Positions 1-8,520 of a stretch of DNA of 50,374 nt are shown one piece after another. Below the pieces are notes generated by a model. It did no database searches and was not told the DNA's origin. It saw only the letters and a list, made by a program, of their open reading frames with translations. How positions within the stretch are numbered: the stretch's first letter is position 1; each line of letters starts with the position of its first letter. This stretch comes from Thermoanaerobacteraceae bacterium. Its GTDB lineage: Bacteria > Bacillota > Thermoanaerobacteria > Thermoanaerobacterales > UBA4877. The DNA lies in the NCBI GenBank assembly GCA_030016635.1, contig JASEJQ010000011.1, positions 1-50,374 on the forward strand, read 5' to 3'. The translations under genes were made by a program, and so were the position numbers.

Positions 1-36
1 GCATTTGTTAGAAGATGGGAGGATGATGAACTATGA
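1..36 (+). CDS. 3' end of an unidentified gene (partial)
   Basis: The frame is open from the window edge and ends in TGA at 34-36. Its last residues are AFVRRWEDDEL. The stop overlaps the start of the next gene in an ATGA junction, so the two are probably translationally coupled. Too little is visible to name a family. Confidence 0.5.
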   Translation, partial: AFVRRWEDDEL

Positions 37-233
37 AGAATGATACTTTACTCCGATCCGAAGGTATGGATATACTTATAAAGTATCTTGGAAAAGTTAA
101 CGCAGAAAGATTCATCACTTTAATAATGAGAGAACCTTTTGATTACACTAAATGGCAGACTGATCTATGGAAAGATAAGGGCGTCAAAGAACTTAGCAAA
201 AAAGCAATGGAATACCGCAAATCTCAATCGTAA
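33..233 (+). CDS. Small conserved hypothetical protein, 66 aa
   Basis: A 66-residue protein without membrane segments or cysteines. It has a GMDIL...LGKVNAERFI core, then REPFDYTKW and a C-terminal KELSKKAMEY helix. From memory, similar small proteins with a GM(x)nLG-V-AERFI...REPFDYT pattern occur in cyanobacteria and Firmicutes next to another small gene. The 4-bp overlap with the upstream frame fits a two-gene cassette such as a toxin-antitoxin pair, but I cannot assign a function. It is followed by a strong hairpin terminator. Confidence 0.7.
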   Translation: MKNDTLLRSEGMDILIKYLGKVNAERFITLIMREPFDYTKWQTDLWKDKGVKELSKKAMEYRKSQS

Positions 234-257
234 AAAGTAGAACCAATTTTATGTAGT

Positions 258-297
258 AGAGAAGGCCTGATTTATCAAATTAAACCAGGCCTTCTCT
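258..297. terminator. Bidirectional terminator hairpin
   Basis: A perfect 12-bp inverted repeat, AGAGAAGGCCTG (258-269) with CAGGCCTTCTCT (286-297), lies between two convergent genes: the 66-aa gene on plus and the SIS gene on minus. It can serve both strands. The flanking T-tracts are short. Confidence 0.75.
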
Positions 298-298
298 A

Positions 299-1036
299 TC
301 AAAATTTTATCCTATCCCTATATCTCTCCATGAGTTTTCTATTATGCTCATCTGCCCCATCAATATTGCCGCTTATGAATATTGGCGGCTCATATCCATT
401 CTCATGCATTATCTCTACTGCCCGGGCAAAGACAGCATTCAGTATAGTTGCGCCAATTACTGTAGAGCTCGGTGCAAATGGCTCGGGTACACCCTCCAGC
501 TTGAGTATCGCATCCCCTGGTACACCGTGGTTATCTATGACTATATCTCCAAACTCATACAGATGTTTTCCGCTGGAGTGCCTCGAGGGCTGCGATTTTG
601 AATATTCCATAGATGTTATCACTATAACTCTTGCCTCTTTTCCCTTTGCATATATGGCCATCTCTATGGGTACCGGATTTCTCCCTGAGTTTGATATGAC
701 TATAACTATATCACCCTTTCTTATGTCTTGATATTTTGCAAGGATGGTACCATATCCCTCAAATCTCTCAAGGTCTGAGCTTTTGGCTGCTCCCTCATGG
801 AGCATAAGGCCGGTGTCCAGTATAGGATGTACTGGTACTAATCCACCTGCCCTGTAGTACATCTCCTCTCCCAGTATATGCGAATGGCCACATCCAAATA
901 TGTGGACAATGCCACCATCCATTATACACCGGGCTATTGCAGATGAAGAGAGCTCTAAATTATTTAACTCAAGAGTTTTTATTTTTTCAATAATTTCTCC
1001 AATTTTATTTATATAGTCATTGCTTAGCACTCTCAT
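299..1036 (-). CDS. SIS-domain phosphosugar-binding protein (UPF0309 type)
   Basis: A 245-aa single SIS (sugar isomerase) domain protein. A phosphosugar-binding fold is indicated by VHIFGCGHSH (about 44-53) and the SNSGRNP loop (115-121), with NHGVPGD and a PSSTVIGA segment further on. These match the UPF0309 group, which binds sugar phosphates and has no settled reaction. It is the last gene of the PTS operon. Its start (GAGGAGAG before ATG) overlaps the end of the creatininase gene by 20 bp, so it is probably co-translated and acts on the product of the upstream hydrolases. An isomerase or etherase role is possible but is inference. Confidence 0.85.
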   Translation of the reverse strand: MRVLSNDYINKIGEIIEKIKTLELNNLELSSSAIARCIMDGGIVHIFGCGHSHILGEEMYYRAGGLVPVHPILDTGLMLHEGAAKSSDLERFEGYGTILAKYQDIRKGDIVIVISNSGRNPVPIEMAIYAKGKEARVIVITSMEYSKSQPSRHSSGKHLYEFGDIVIDNHGVPGDAILKLEGVPEPFAPSSTVIGATILNAVFARAVEIMHENGYEPPIFISGNIDGADEHNRKLMERYRDRIKF

Positions 1037-1757
1037 CTCTCCTCGTTATATTTTCTATTATAGTTATTATGTTATCTATAACTGAATTTATAATCTGCTC
1101 TCCTTTTTGACGGGTAGCGGCTTTTGCATCTCCAAATACTCCAAAACTTGATACCTCGTCCCAATATATTGGTGTTTCATCAAAGCCCGGTGGATATTCT
1201 GGATACTCTGTAACTGCCTTGTTCATATCTACCTTAGTATCATCAATATAAAGCATCATTGATGTCTCAATCTCGCAGGCATGTATTATAGATGGGTGGC
1301 TCTTAGGTGACTGACAAACGTTTTTAGCTATTTCATTTATTCCAGGATAAGTAAAATATATTACCCTGAATCCTATCTCATCATATATTTCTCTGGCTGC
1401 CTCCTTAACTGCTGTCATATTACCTATATGTGAGTTAACTATTATTAAATATTGTACTCCCTGAAAATTTACTCCTCTTGCTATATCTTTTATTATAGCT
1501 TTAAGAGTATCTGTCGATAAAGAGAGACTACCGGGAAATCTCTTGAGAGACCATACCTGGCCGTAATTAATAGTAGGAAGCAAAATTCCTTTTATTTTTT
1601 CTGACAACAGCCGGGCTACACCTTCTGCCAGAAAATTATCAGTACCAAGTTTCATATGTGGGCCATGCTGTTCCAAGGCCCCCAGGGGTAATATAGCGTA
1701 TTTTTTATTTGTTAGTTGTTCATATTCCTGCCACGAAAGTTCCTGCCATTCATTCAT
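1017..1757 (-). CDS. Creatininase-family amidohydrolase
   Basis: Creatininase family (creatinine amidohydrolase / FAPy deformylase / MftE fold). The metal-site signature PLGALEQHGPH-KLGTD is present near the N terminus, with E29, H31 and D40 as likely ligands, plus NSHIGN in place of the common N-GGN loop and a later HACEIETSMML containing His and Glu. The ATG at 1757 is preferred because AGGGTG lies eight bases before it; a GTG nine bases upstream also reads in frame. The gene sits directly after the phosphotriesterase-family gene in a sugar PTS operon. The substrate is therefore more likely a carbohydrate-derived lactone or amide than creatinine. Confidence 0.85.
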   Translation of the reverse strand: MNEWQELSWQEYEQLTNKKYAILPLGALEQHGPHMKLGTDNFLAEGVARLLSEKIKGILLPTINYGQVWSLKRFPGSLSLSTDTLKAIIKDIARGVNFQGVQYLIIVNSHIGNMTAVKEAAREIYDEIGFRVIYFTYPGINEIAKNVCQSPKSHPSIIHACEIETSMMLYIDDTKVDMNKAVTEYPEYPPGFDETPIYWDEVSSFGVFGDAKAATRQKGEQIINSVIDNIITIIENITRRDESAKQ

Positions 1758-1762
1758 AAGTG

Positions 1763-2701
1763 TCACACCCTGAAGCTGAAAAATTCACGTGGATTGTTTA
1801 TAAGCAGATCCTCAATTATTTCTTTACCATTTAACCCCTGGGAATTCGCCTCTTCTATGAATCTTGGCACCCATTTGGTTAGTATAAAGGTTAGGCCAGG
1901 CCCACCACCATATTCAATATAATATGACTTCCTTGCCATATCCCCAGAAATCATTATTTTCTTTTGATAGCCTTTCTTGCAGAGTTCTATAATAGAATTT
2001 ATTCTTACACTTTCTGGATAATACTTTACTTTTCCAAGACCATCAAATATAAGGTAAGCACCTGTTTCTGCTATTTTGAGGTAATACCACATATCAGGAT
2101 TTCTATCCATATGGCCAAAGGCCACATGAGTCAGGTCAACCCCCTCTTGCCTTAATATTTCTATTTGCTCTAATGCCATAGTCCCTATTTCCGTATGAGC
2201 ATACATAGGTGCTTTTGTATAATTTTGGGCCTTTGCAGCGGCTCTTATTACCTTTTCTTCTGTTGGTGTAATTGTATTATAACTTGTACCAATTTTAATC
2301 TGCCCACACTTTATTCCCGTATCTTCATAGCCCTCCATGACTTCCTTTATCATTAGTTCAACCATCTCTTCCATAGGCATCTCATGTACCCATTTTTCAT
2401 AATAGAGTCCTTTATTAAAACCTGTTGTACAAACAATATTAATGTCAACGTTATCTGCTATTTCTTTTAATTTTAAAACATCTCTCCCATAGTCGATTGC
2501 AGTTCCTTCTATAATGGAATTGCCGCCAGCATCTATGAACATCTTTATTTCATTAACAATCTTCGCTGTATCATCTACAACCAGATCTTCATCTTTGCCA
2601 CTGACCCAATAGGGTGGTTTAGAATATAAATGCTCATGCGAATATGTTATTCCCAATTTTGATGGGTCGATATCACCTTTTATAGTCCTTATAAACCTCA
2701 T
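1763..2701 (-). CDS. Phosphotriesterase-family hydrolase, probable sugar-lactone-phosphate lactonase
   Basis: A 312-aa TIM-barrel of the phosphotriesterase family. All six binuclear metal ligands are visible: H22 and H24 (YSHEHLY), K136 (GQIKIG, the carbamylated lysine position), H169 (YAHTEIG), H197 (FGHMDR) and D254 (ISGDMA). Family members beside Ula-type PTS genes in mycoplasmas and streptococci have been described as lactonases for pentono-lactone phosphates. That makes a sugar-lactone-phosphate lactonase the best guess here, by context. AGGAGG lies eight bases before the ATG. The gene follows the IIC gene after a strong hairpin. Confidence 0.85.
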   Translation of the reverse strand: MRFIRTIKGDIDPSKLGITYSHEHLYSKPPYWVSGKDEDLVVDDTAKIVNEIKMFIDAGGNSIIEGTAIDYGRDVLKLKEIADNVDINIVCTTGFNKGLYYEKWVHEMPMEEMVELMIKEVMEGYEDTGIKCGQIKIGTSYNTITPTEEKVIRAAAKAQNYTKAPMYAHTEIGTMALEQIEILRQEGVDLTHVAFGHMDRNPDMWYYLKIAETGAYLIFDGLGKVKYYPESVRINSIIELCKKGYQKKIMISGDMARKSYYIEYGGGPGLTFILTKWVPRFIEEANSQGLNGKEIIEDLLINNPREFFSFRV

Positions 2702-2722
2702 TTTAAATACCTCCTAAAATGT

Positions 2723-2748
2723 CTCAAGCCCGTTAAAACGGGCTTGAG
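2723..2748 (-). terminator. Intra-operon hairpin between PTS IIC and hydrolase genes
   Basis: A perfect 12-bp inverted repeat, CTCAAGCCCGTT (2723-2734) with AACGGGCTTGAG (2737-2748), has only a two-base loop. No good U-tract follows on the minus strand. It is therefore more likely a partial terminator or an mRNA-stabilising structure that sets IIC and hydrolase levels apart than a full stop. Confidence 0.55.
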
Positions 2749-2759
2749 GTTTATATAGC

Positions 2760-4070
2760 TCATGCAAATAGTTTAGCAATAAACGACAATATAAAACCAA
2801 ATATGAACATATCTGAATCTGCTGCCCAAAGTACTGTATCAGGTACCGTATGTGCCAGTGCACCCACCATCCACCATTGACCCAGTGCAACAACAGTCGA
2901 TGTTATTATACCACCTGCTATAGCTCCTCTTACCCCACCGGTTATATTGCCAAAAACACCAGCAGTTGCTGCATGGAAGAATATTACTATCATCGTTGGC
3001 ACAAAAGCATGTAAGCCGGAGGTGCCTAATATAACCAGCCATACCAAAGCAGTTGCAAAAGCCGATAAGAAACCTATGATTGTAGCGGTCGGCGCATATG
3101 GGAATACTACTGGACAATCCAAAGCTGGAACTGCGTTTGGTGCAATTTTTGTAGCAATACCTTTAAACGCCGGTACAAGTTCACCTATGAATAACCTAAC
3201 TCCATATAAGATAACCGCTATACCTGCCGCAAACTGAAAGCCTTGCAAAAAACCATATATTATAAAGTTTTGTGAGCCTGCCTTAGAAGCTAACTGTTGT
3301 ATTGCAGGATTTGTCCCAAAATCAGGTCTTAAATAAAGGATGGTTGCACCTACTACATAAAGTAAACCCATCACTATTGTTATAATCACGTTGGAATCCT
3401 TTAGAAAGTCTAATCCCTTTGGCAATTTTATTTTTTCTGTGCTTTGTTCTGGATTGCCAATATATTTTCCAACTATTGCAGCCAGAAAAGCTACAGAAGA
3501 TGAAGTATGGCCCAATGCAATCTGGTCATTGCCGGTTATCTTTTTCATGAACTTCTGAGTATAGGCAGGCTGTAATGTCCAATACACACCCATTAATAAG
3601 GTCCCAATTATCAATAAGGCGGTTTTTGAAATTCCGGGAATGGCTTCTATTAAAATTGCTGTGGTTATCAGCGTTACCCAAAACATCATATGGCCTGTAA
3701 GATAGATATATTTAAATCTTGTAAATCTTGCAAGCAAAACATTAAGTAAAAAACCAAAAGTCATAACCAATGCCACAATACTGCCATACTCAGCCAGAAA
3801 ATCAGGCGTCCCTTGCAATACAGGCGGTGCTTCTATACCAAATATTATATTCCACATTGGTTCAAATATGCCCAATGCTCCTACCAATACTCCTGAACCT
3901 GCACTTATGATCAAAAAGCCCAGTATTGTCTTTAAAGTGCCACTTACCACTACAGACGCTGGTTTATTTTGAAGTAAAAGTCCAACTAAAGCAACCAAGC
4001 CTATTAAGAATGCAGGCTGTCCAAATATATTGTTAGCCAGCCACTGAGCTATTGAAATTAAGGTATCCAC
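2760..4070 (-). CDS. PTS IIC component, Ula/SgaT (ascorbate-type) family
   Basis: A 436-aa polytopic membrane permease of the UlaA/SgaT family. The N terminus matches the family pattern (IFGQPAFLIGLVALVGLLLQ, then GTLKTILGFLII), with about 10-12 hydrophobic segments and a conserved LDCPVVFPYAPTA stretch. It imports a sugar-type substrate with phosphorylation by the adjacent IIB. The start is GTG behind AAGGGGG. The neighbours (lactonase-like hydrolase, creatininase, SIS) do not match the canonical ascorbate set ulaG-D-E-F, so the substrate is probably a different acid or lactone sugar. Confidence 0.9.
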   Translation of the reverse strand: MDTLISIAQWLANNIFGQPAFLIGLVALVGLLLQNKPASVVVSGTLKTILGFLIISAGSGVLVGALGIFEPMWNIIFGIEAPPVLQGTPDFLAEYGSIVALVMTFGFLLNVLLARFTRFKYIYLTGHMMFWVTLITTAILIEAIPGISKTALLIIGTLLMGVYWTLQPAYTQKFMKKITGNDQIALGHTSSSVAFLAAIVGKYIGNPEQSTEKIKLPKGLDFLKDSNVIITIVMGLLYVVGATILYLRPDFGTNPAIQQLASKAGSQNFIIYGFLQGFQFAAGIAVILYGVRLFIGELVPAFKGIATKIAPNAVPALDCPVVFPYAPTATIIGFLSAFATALVWLVILGTSGLHAFVPTMIVIFFHAATAGVFGNITGGVRGAIAGGIITSTVVALGQWWMVGALAHTVPDTVLWAADSDMFIFGFILSFIAKLFA

Positions 4071-4087
4071 ATTCTATTCCCCCTTAT

Positions 4088-4357
4088 TTAAATATTAAAA
4101 TATTCTTTTAATTTTTCTTTAATTTCATTTTTGTCAAAGTAATTATTGATAATAATTTTTTGTGCTGGGTTTTGTTCCAACAAGGGTGCTAACTGAGGTG
4201 ATGTAAGTATTAAATCTGCATTCTCAGATGCCGCATAGCTGGCATCCATGTGATCAACTTCAGCCTGTATTTTTAATTCATTTAACACCTCCTCTACATT
4301 CATTCTTAATAATAGACTTGTGCCCTGGCCCAACCCACAGACTGTTAATATTTTCAT
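4088..4357 (-). CDS. PTS IIB component, Ula/Gat-type
   Basis: An 89-aa IIB of the lactate-dehydrogenase-like (Gat/Ula) fold. MKILTVCGLGQGTSLLLRM carries the phosphoryl-accepting Cys7 in the CGxGxGTS P-loop. AAGGAGG precedes the ATG. It lies between the regulator gene and the IIC gene. No separate IIA gene is present in the operon, so the phosphate must come either from the IIA domain at the end of the regulator or from a IIA encoded elsewhere. Confidence 0.92.
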   Translation of the reverse strand: MKILTVCGLGQGTSLLLRMNVEEVLNELKIQAEVDHMDASYAASENADLILTSPQLAPLLEQNPAQKIIINNYFDKNEIKEKLKEYFNI

Positions 4358-4371
4358 TTAGTTTCCTCCTT

Positions 4372-6468
4372 CTATGACGAATATTTTATGATATAATCTA
4401 TGATTCTCTCTTTATTCATATTCTTAATAAGCACACTTTGAACATCTTCATTGCTAAAAAATTGCATCAGTTGTGATAGTGCCTTTATATGGCTGTTATT
4501 ATCTACTGCGCACAGGCACACCACAATCTTTACAGGGTCATTTTGCTGATGACCAAAGTTGACAGGATTCTTGAGCGTGATAAGGCTCATCCCCACCTCC
4601 TTTGCTCCATCTTCAGGCCTGGCATGGGGCATTGCTATGCCGGGTGCTATGACTATATAGGGACCAAGCTGCTTTACAGTCCTTACCATGGCATCAATGT
4701 ATCCTGGCTCTATCTTACCTGCATTTACTAAGAGTTGCCCTCCTTCCCTTACCGCCTCCTCCCAGTTATCTACTTCAACATTTAGTTTGATTGTTTTCTC
4801 CGTTAAAAGGTCCTTTAACACTGGTTGTCTTACCTCCTTTGAAATCAAATGCGACATTTCTGGTGCAATAATCCTGCTTAGTCCTTCTTTTAACCCCGCT
4901 TCGTCTGTTATTATGGCGTATCGTTTTATTACCTTTATAACTCGCTCGAGCTTATCATCATCAATTGGTTCAGGTTTTATATAAATTTCCCTTAAAATTC
5001 TTTTTATATTGCTTATATCCTCTTCTGTAAGCATCGGTGAGACTTTTACGTATGGTAACACTGCATCCTTTAAATTGATTGTTGAAATAACAATGTCTGC
5101 GTCTGTCTTTAGTTCTTTCAGCCCATGATAGGATGTGATATCTTCAATAATTATATTTTCAAACTCATTCATTACCCTGGTGGCCAGCAGCCTGGCTGTG
5201 CCAAGCCCCGTGCTGCATACCAGTACGGCTCTAATGGACCTTTTGGACCTCATTCTTTCTAATGCTGCTCCAAAATGAAATGATATATAGCCAATCTCAT
5301 CTTCATCAATTTTCTTACCTGCATAATTTTCCACTATCTTTACTGCTTTTTCCACTGCTTTGAACAGCTTAGGGTAGTTGGTTTTAACGTCATCCAGCAG
5401 TGGGTTCTTCACGGGAAGGTCATTTTTTATCCTGTAGAGTGTGGGTGTGAGATGTTCCTTTAATCCTTTAAAGAGAATATCATCATGTTCCAGGTCTACC
5501 TTCAGCTCTTCTTCTACCTTTTTTATGAGTTCTGAGGTCATAAACTCCACGTCAAGCCAGTTTTCCTTTTCTATATCTACTGCCGTGGTAGACTTACTGC
5601 CCAGGAGATGGAGTGTAATATATCCCATTTCCCCTATCGGGACTTCTATACCATAGTGGCTTTCTATACAGCTGGCTATCTGAGAAGCAACTGCAAATTC
5701 CTTGGCAACCTGAAGCTGTTTTATTTCTTCATGTGGCATCATTATGTTTCTTCCCAGCTTTATTCTCTTTACCGCAATTGCAAGATGAAGTATGAGCCCT
5801 GAAAAATCCATGTCTGATAGCCTGTATCCAAGTTCCTGTTCTGCTTCCCTCAATACCTCAGATAGGAATTCGACATCCTTATCATTAATAAAATCGGAGA
5901 TTTCTTTTTTTGCTCCCGGCTTAAAGATTCTTTCATCCAAATAATCAAGCAATTTTGGTGTGTCAGTCTCTTTTGTGAGGAGTTCTATGGCAGCCCTTCT
6001 GATTTCTTTTTCTTCACCTGTTATTTTAAGACCATTTTTTGTAGGCTTAATATTTATATTAAACCTTTCAAACCAATCCCTTACATTCTTAAGGTCGTTT
6101 ATTACTGTATTCCTGCTGACATAGAGCTTTTCTGCCAGTTCATCTATCTTAATTTCATCCTTAGCCTTTAATATAAGGGCCTTAAGTATGTCTTCCCTCT
6201 CCAGGCGGCCAGGCCCATATTCATAATAGTCAATCGAGGATAGGGCGTCTGCAATAGATTTCTTTTCTCTAAGATAAACCCCTGTATTGGGTTTTCTCTC
6301 AACGGGTGAAATGTTATTCTCCTTCAGCCAGTCATCTATCCTGTCTAAATCATATCTTATTGTCCTGGTACTGACCTTAAAGACTTCAGCCAGTTTAGAG
6401 GTCGTAACCGGTTTATCTGCTTCTATGAGATAATTTAGTATGTCAATGCAACGGGTATCCAGATACAT
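4372..6468 (-). CDS. BglG/MtlR-type PRD transcriptional regulator with EIIB and EIIA domains
   Basis: A 698-aa multidomain activator. It has an N-terminal winged HTH (ILNYLIEADKPVTTSKLAEVF) and a second HTH near 105-135 (IDELAEKLYVSRNTVINDLK). Two PRDs follow, with His at SHYGIE and in the FHFGAA region. Then come a Gat-like EIIB domain (VLVCSTGLGTARLLA) and a C-terminal fructose/mannitol-type EIIA domain (IAPGIAMPHARPEDGA). Phosphorylation of the PRDs by HPr and EIIB would couple the operon to substrate supply. It is the first gene of the operon, behind its own promoter, and its stop lies 14 bp before the IIB start. Confidence 0.92.
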   Translation of the reverse strand: MYLDTRCIDILNYLIEADKPVTTSKLAEVFKVSTRTIRYDLDRIDDWLKENNISPVERKPNTGVYLREKKSIADALSSIDYYEYGPGRLEREDILKALILKAKDEIKIDELAEKLYVSRNTVINDLKNVRDWFERFNINIKPTKNGLKITGEEKEIRRAAIELLTKETDTPKLLDYLDERIFKPGAKKEISDFINDKDVEFLSEVLREAEQELGYRLSDMDFSGLILHLAIAVKRIKLGRNIMMPHEEIKQLQVAKEFAVASQIASCIESHYGIEVPIGEMGYITLHLLGSKSTTAVDIEKENWLDVEFMTSELIKKVEEELKVDLEHDDILFKGLKEHLTPTLYRIKNDLPVKNPLLDDVKTNYPKLFKAVEKAVKIVENYAGKKIDEDEIGYISFHFGAALERMRSKRSIRAVLVCSTGLGTARLLATRVMNEFENIIIEDITSYHGLKELKTDADIVISTINLKDAVLPYVKVSPMLTEEDISNIKRILREIYIKPEPIDDDKLERVIKVIKRYAIITDEAGLKEGLSRIIAPEMSHLISKEVRQPVLKDLLTEKTIKLNVEVDNWEEAVREGGQLLVNAGKIEPGYIDAMVRTVKQLGPYIVIAPGIAMPHARPEDGAKEVGMSLITLKNPVNFGHQQNDPVKIVVCLCAVDNNSHIKALSQLMQFFSNEDVQSVLIKNMNKERIIDYIIKYSS

Positions 6469-6498
6469 CCGCTTCCCTCCTCTTGATTTTTATTCTAT

Positions 6499-6526
6499 AC
6501 TATATATTCTATCTTTTTAAGTCCAA
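6499..6526 (-). promoter_or_regulatory. Predicted sigma-A promoter of the Ula-like PTS operon
   Basis: On the minus strand, TTGGAC (6526-6521) and TATAGT (6504-6499) are separated by 16 bp, about 30 bp before the regulator ATG at 6468. This is a motif match only. Confidence 0.5.
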
Positions 6527-6550
6527 ACCTTTTCCTCTTAAATGTGGCAA

Positions 6551-6577
6551 AATAAAAAAGAAGGCTAAAGCGCCTTC
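6551..6577 (-). terminator. Rho-independent terminator after murQ
   Basis: The stem GAAGGC/GCCTTC (6572-6577 with 6560-6565) is followed on the minus strand by TTTTTTATTTT. The murQ stop codon lies within the hairpin. It closes the mannose-PTS/murQ operon before the divergently regulated next unit. Confidence 0.8.
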
Positions 6578-7452
6578 CTAATAAACCCGTCTGCTTTTTT
6601 GAGTTCTTCTTCTGCCTGCTCCCTCGATATGCCTTTTAAGATCATCAATATGGCGGTCTTGGAGTGATATCCTGATCCCTCTAATGCCTCTTCAACAATT
6701 TCATCTGGAGCACCTGTGGCCAGCTTTACTATCCTCCTGGCCCTGGCTAAGAGCTTTTCATTACTGGCCTTCATGTCCACCATGAGGTTTGTGTACACCT
6801 TGCCAAGCCTTATCATAGAGGCAGTGGAGAGCATATTTAAGACCAACTTCTGTGCTGTACCCGCCTTCATCCGTGTAGAGCCCATAATGACCTCGGGCCC
6901 AACCTCGGGGGCTATCATGACGTCCACAATCTTTTCCAGTTCACTGTCTTTATTGCAGGCTATGCCTACGGTTCTGCAGCCTGTGCTTCTGGCGTAATCA
7001 ACGGCACCGAGGACATATGGCGTCCTACCACTGGCAGCAATACCAACAGTCACGTCTATGTCTTTAAGCCCCTTTTCTGATAGGTCCCTTTTCCCTTGTT
7101 CCCTGTCGTCCTCTGCCCCCTCCGTAGATGAATAGAGAGCCTTAATGCCCCCCGCTATCACTCCCTGGAAGAGTTCAGGACTTACACCATATGTTGGCGG
7201 ACACTCTGAGGCGTCAAGCACACCCAGCCTGCCGCTGGTACCTGCACCTACATAAAATATCCTCCCGCCTTTTTTGATGGATTCCACTATTATATCGACG
7301 GCTTTTGCTATAGATGGCAGTTCCTGCTCTACAGCTAAGGCCACCTTTTTGTCCTCATCATTGATCTTTCTTAAAATGCCCATGGTATCTAGTGTGTCTA
7401 TGTCCATTGTATCTGGATTTCTGCCTTCCGTGGTTAACCTGTCCAGGTCCAT
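6565..7452 (-). CDS. murQ: N-acetylmuramic acid 6-phosphate etherase
   Basis: MurQ cleaves the lactyl ether of MurNAc-6-P to give GlcNAc-6-P and D-lactate in the cytoplasm. The 295-aa length is normal. The SIS phosphosugar loop GAGTSGRLG (70-78) leads into ASECPPTYG. Glu83 and Glu114 (TEGAEDD) fall exactly where the two catalytic glutamates of E. coli MurQ lie. A C-terminal helical UBA-like end ([17 protein letters not shown]) is typical. It is the last gene of the mannose-type PTS operon. Its product GlcNAc-6-P would feed nagA and nagB nearby. Confidence 0.97.
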   Translation of the reverse strand: MDLDRLTTEGRNPDTMDIDTLDTMGILRKINDEDKKVALAVEQELPSIAKAVDIIVESIKKGGRIFYVGAGTSGRLGVLDASECPPTYGVSPELFQGVIAGGIKALYSSTEGAEDDREQGKRDLSEKGLKDIDVTVGIAASGRTPYVLGAVDYARSTGCRTVGIACNKDSELEKIVDVMIAPEVGPEVIMGSTRMKAGTAQKLVLNMLSTASMIRLGKVYTNLMVDMKASNEKLLARARRIVKLATGAPDEIVEEALEGSGYHSKTAILMILKGISREQAEEELKKADGFIRKAL

Positions 7453-7467
7453 AATACCAGTCCCTTC

Positions 7468-8520
7468 TTATTTTAAAATTGTAGTCATTGCTATGTTGTT
7501 TATATATCCTCTCAAGGGAATGAGCTTTTGGTTTTCTCTTGTGGGATGTACCCTGTTAGTCAAAAGGACAAAGCCCAGGCCATACTGTCTGTCTATGAGT
7601 ATGGATGTTCCTGTAAAACCTGTGTGATAAAGTACATTATCTGATACAAGGTCTCCCATGGAGTGGCCAGGTGTCTTTAGCTCCCATCCCAGACCACGCC
7701 TCTCATTCAGGCCCTCGGTATAGCATCTGCCCATCGCATCAATAGCCGCTCTGCCAAGTATCCTCTTCCCTTTATAGTATCCGTCATTTAATATCATTTC
7801 AACAAATCTCACCAGGTCGGGGACAGTAGAAAAGAGTCCTGCATGGCCGCTTGCGCCTCCCATTATATATGCGTTGCCGTCATGTACTTCCCCTACAATC
7901 ATACCCCTATCCTCACTATATTCCGTGGCAACGCATCTCTTTTTTAATTCCTCTGGAGGGTTATAACACGTATCAAACATCCCCATGGGTTCAAAGACAT
8001 ACATATTGGCAAATTTATATATCGGCTCTGCCACTTTTTCTACAACAAGGCCCAGAAGCATAAACCCCATGTCGGAGTATAAGACCTTCTCCCCCGGCTT
8101 ATATTCAAGCTCCACATCATATAGCCTGTCTATGACCTCCTCATAATTTCTGCACATACGGTAAAACTTTATCTCAGCAGGCAGGCCTGATGTATGGGTC
8201 AGAAGCTGAAATATTGTAGTATCTTCGTATCTATATCCCGGTAAAATGCTTTTAATCCTGTCATATAACCCGATTTCTCCATTCTCTATTAAAATCATGA
8301 TAGAGGTGGTGGTAGCTATAACCTTAGTGAGGGAGGCCAGGTCAAATACACTGTCCCCCCTCATTTCCCTTTTTATTGGTTCTACCTGTGCATTCCCCAT
8401 GAATCCAGAATAGGACTCATCCACAGACACTATGCCAAAACAGGCACCAGGAAAAGCCCCCTCAGCCATGCATTTTGCAAGGAAATCCCTGAGATAATTG
8501 ACTCTGTTTGCATTCAGCAT
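7468..8520 (-). CDS. Class C beta-lactamase-like serine hydrolase
   Basis: A 350-aa serine hydrolase of the penicillin-binding/AmpC-like family. It has SLTK (S63, K66) as nucleophile and base, Y148 in YSD, and an HTGFTG motif near residue 313 in the KTG position. There is no signal peptide, so it is either cytoplasmic or lacks a classic leader. Genes of this family sit beside murQ and nagZ in Bacillus-type muropeptide recovery loci. A role in trimming peptides or esters from muramic derivatives is plausible but unproven. It overlaps the IIB gene by one base and is followed by murQ 15 bp on. Confidence 0.85.
   Translation of the reverse strand: MLNANRVNYLRDFLAKCMAEGAFPGACFGIVSVDESYSGFMGNAQVEPIKREMRGDSVFDLASLTKVIATTTSIMILIENGEIGLYDRIKSILPGYRYEDTTIFQLLTHTSGLPAEIKFYRMCRNYEEVIDRLYDVELEYKPGEKVLYSDMGFMLLGLVVEKVAEPIYKFANMYVFEPMGMFDTCYNPPEELKKRCVATEYSEDRGMIVGEVHDGNAYIMGGASGHAGLFSTVPDLVRFVEMILNDGYYKGKRILGRAAIDAMGRCYTEGLNERRGLGWELKTPGHSMGDLVSDNVLYHTGFTGTSILIDRQYGLGFVLLTNRVHPTRENQKLIPLRGYINNIAMTTILK

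Noticed and set aside
2839-3117. Open frames inside the PTS IIC gene in other frames
   Set aside because: They are in the shadow of a clear membrane-protein gene, have no ribosome sites, and show cysteine-rich, improbable composition.
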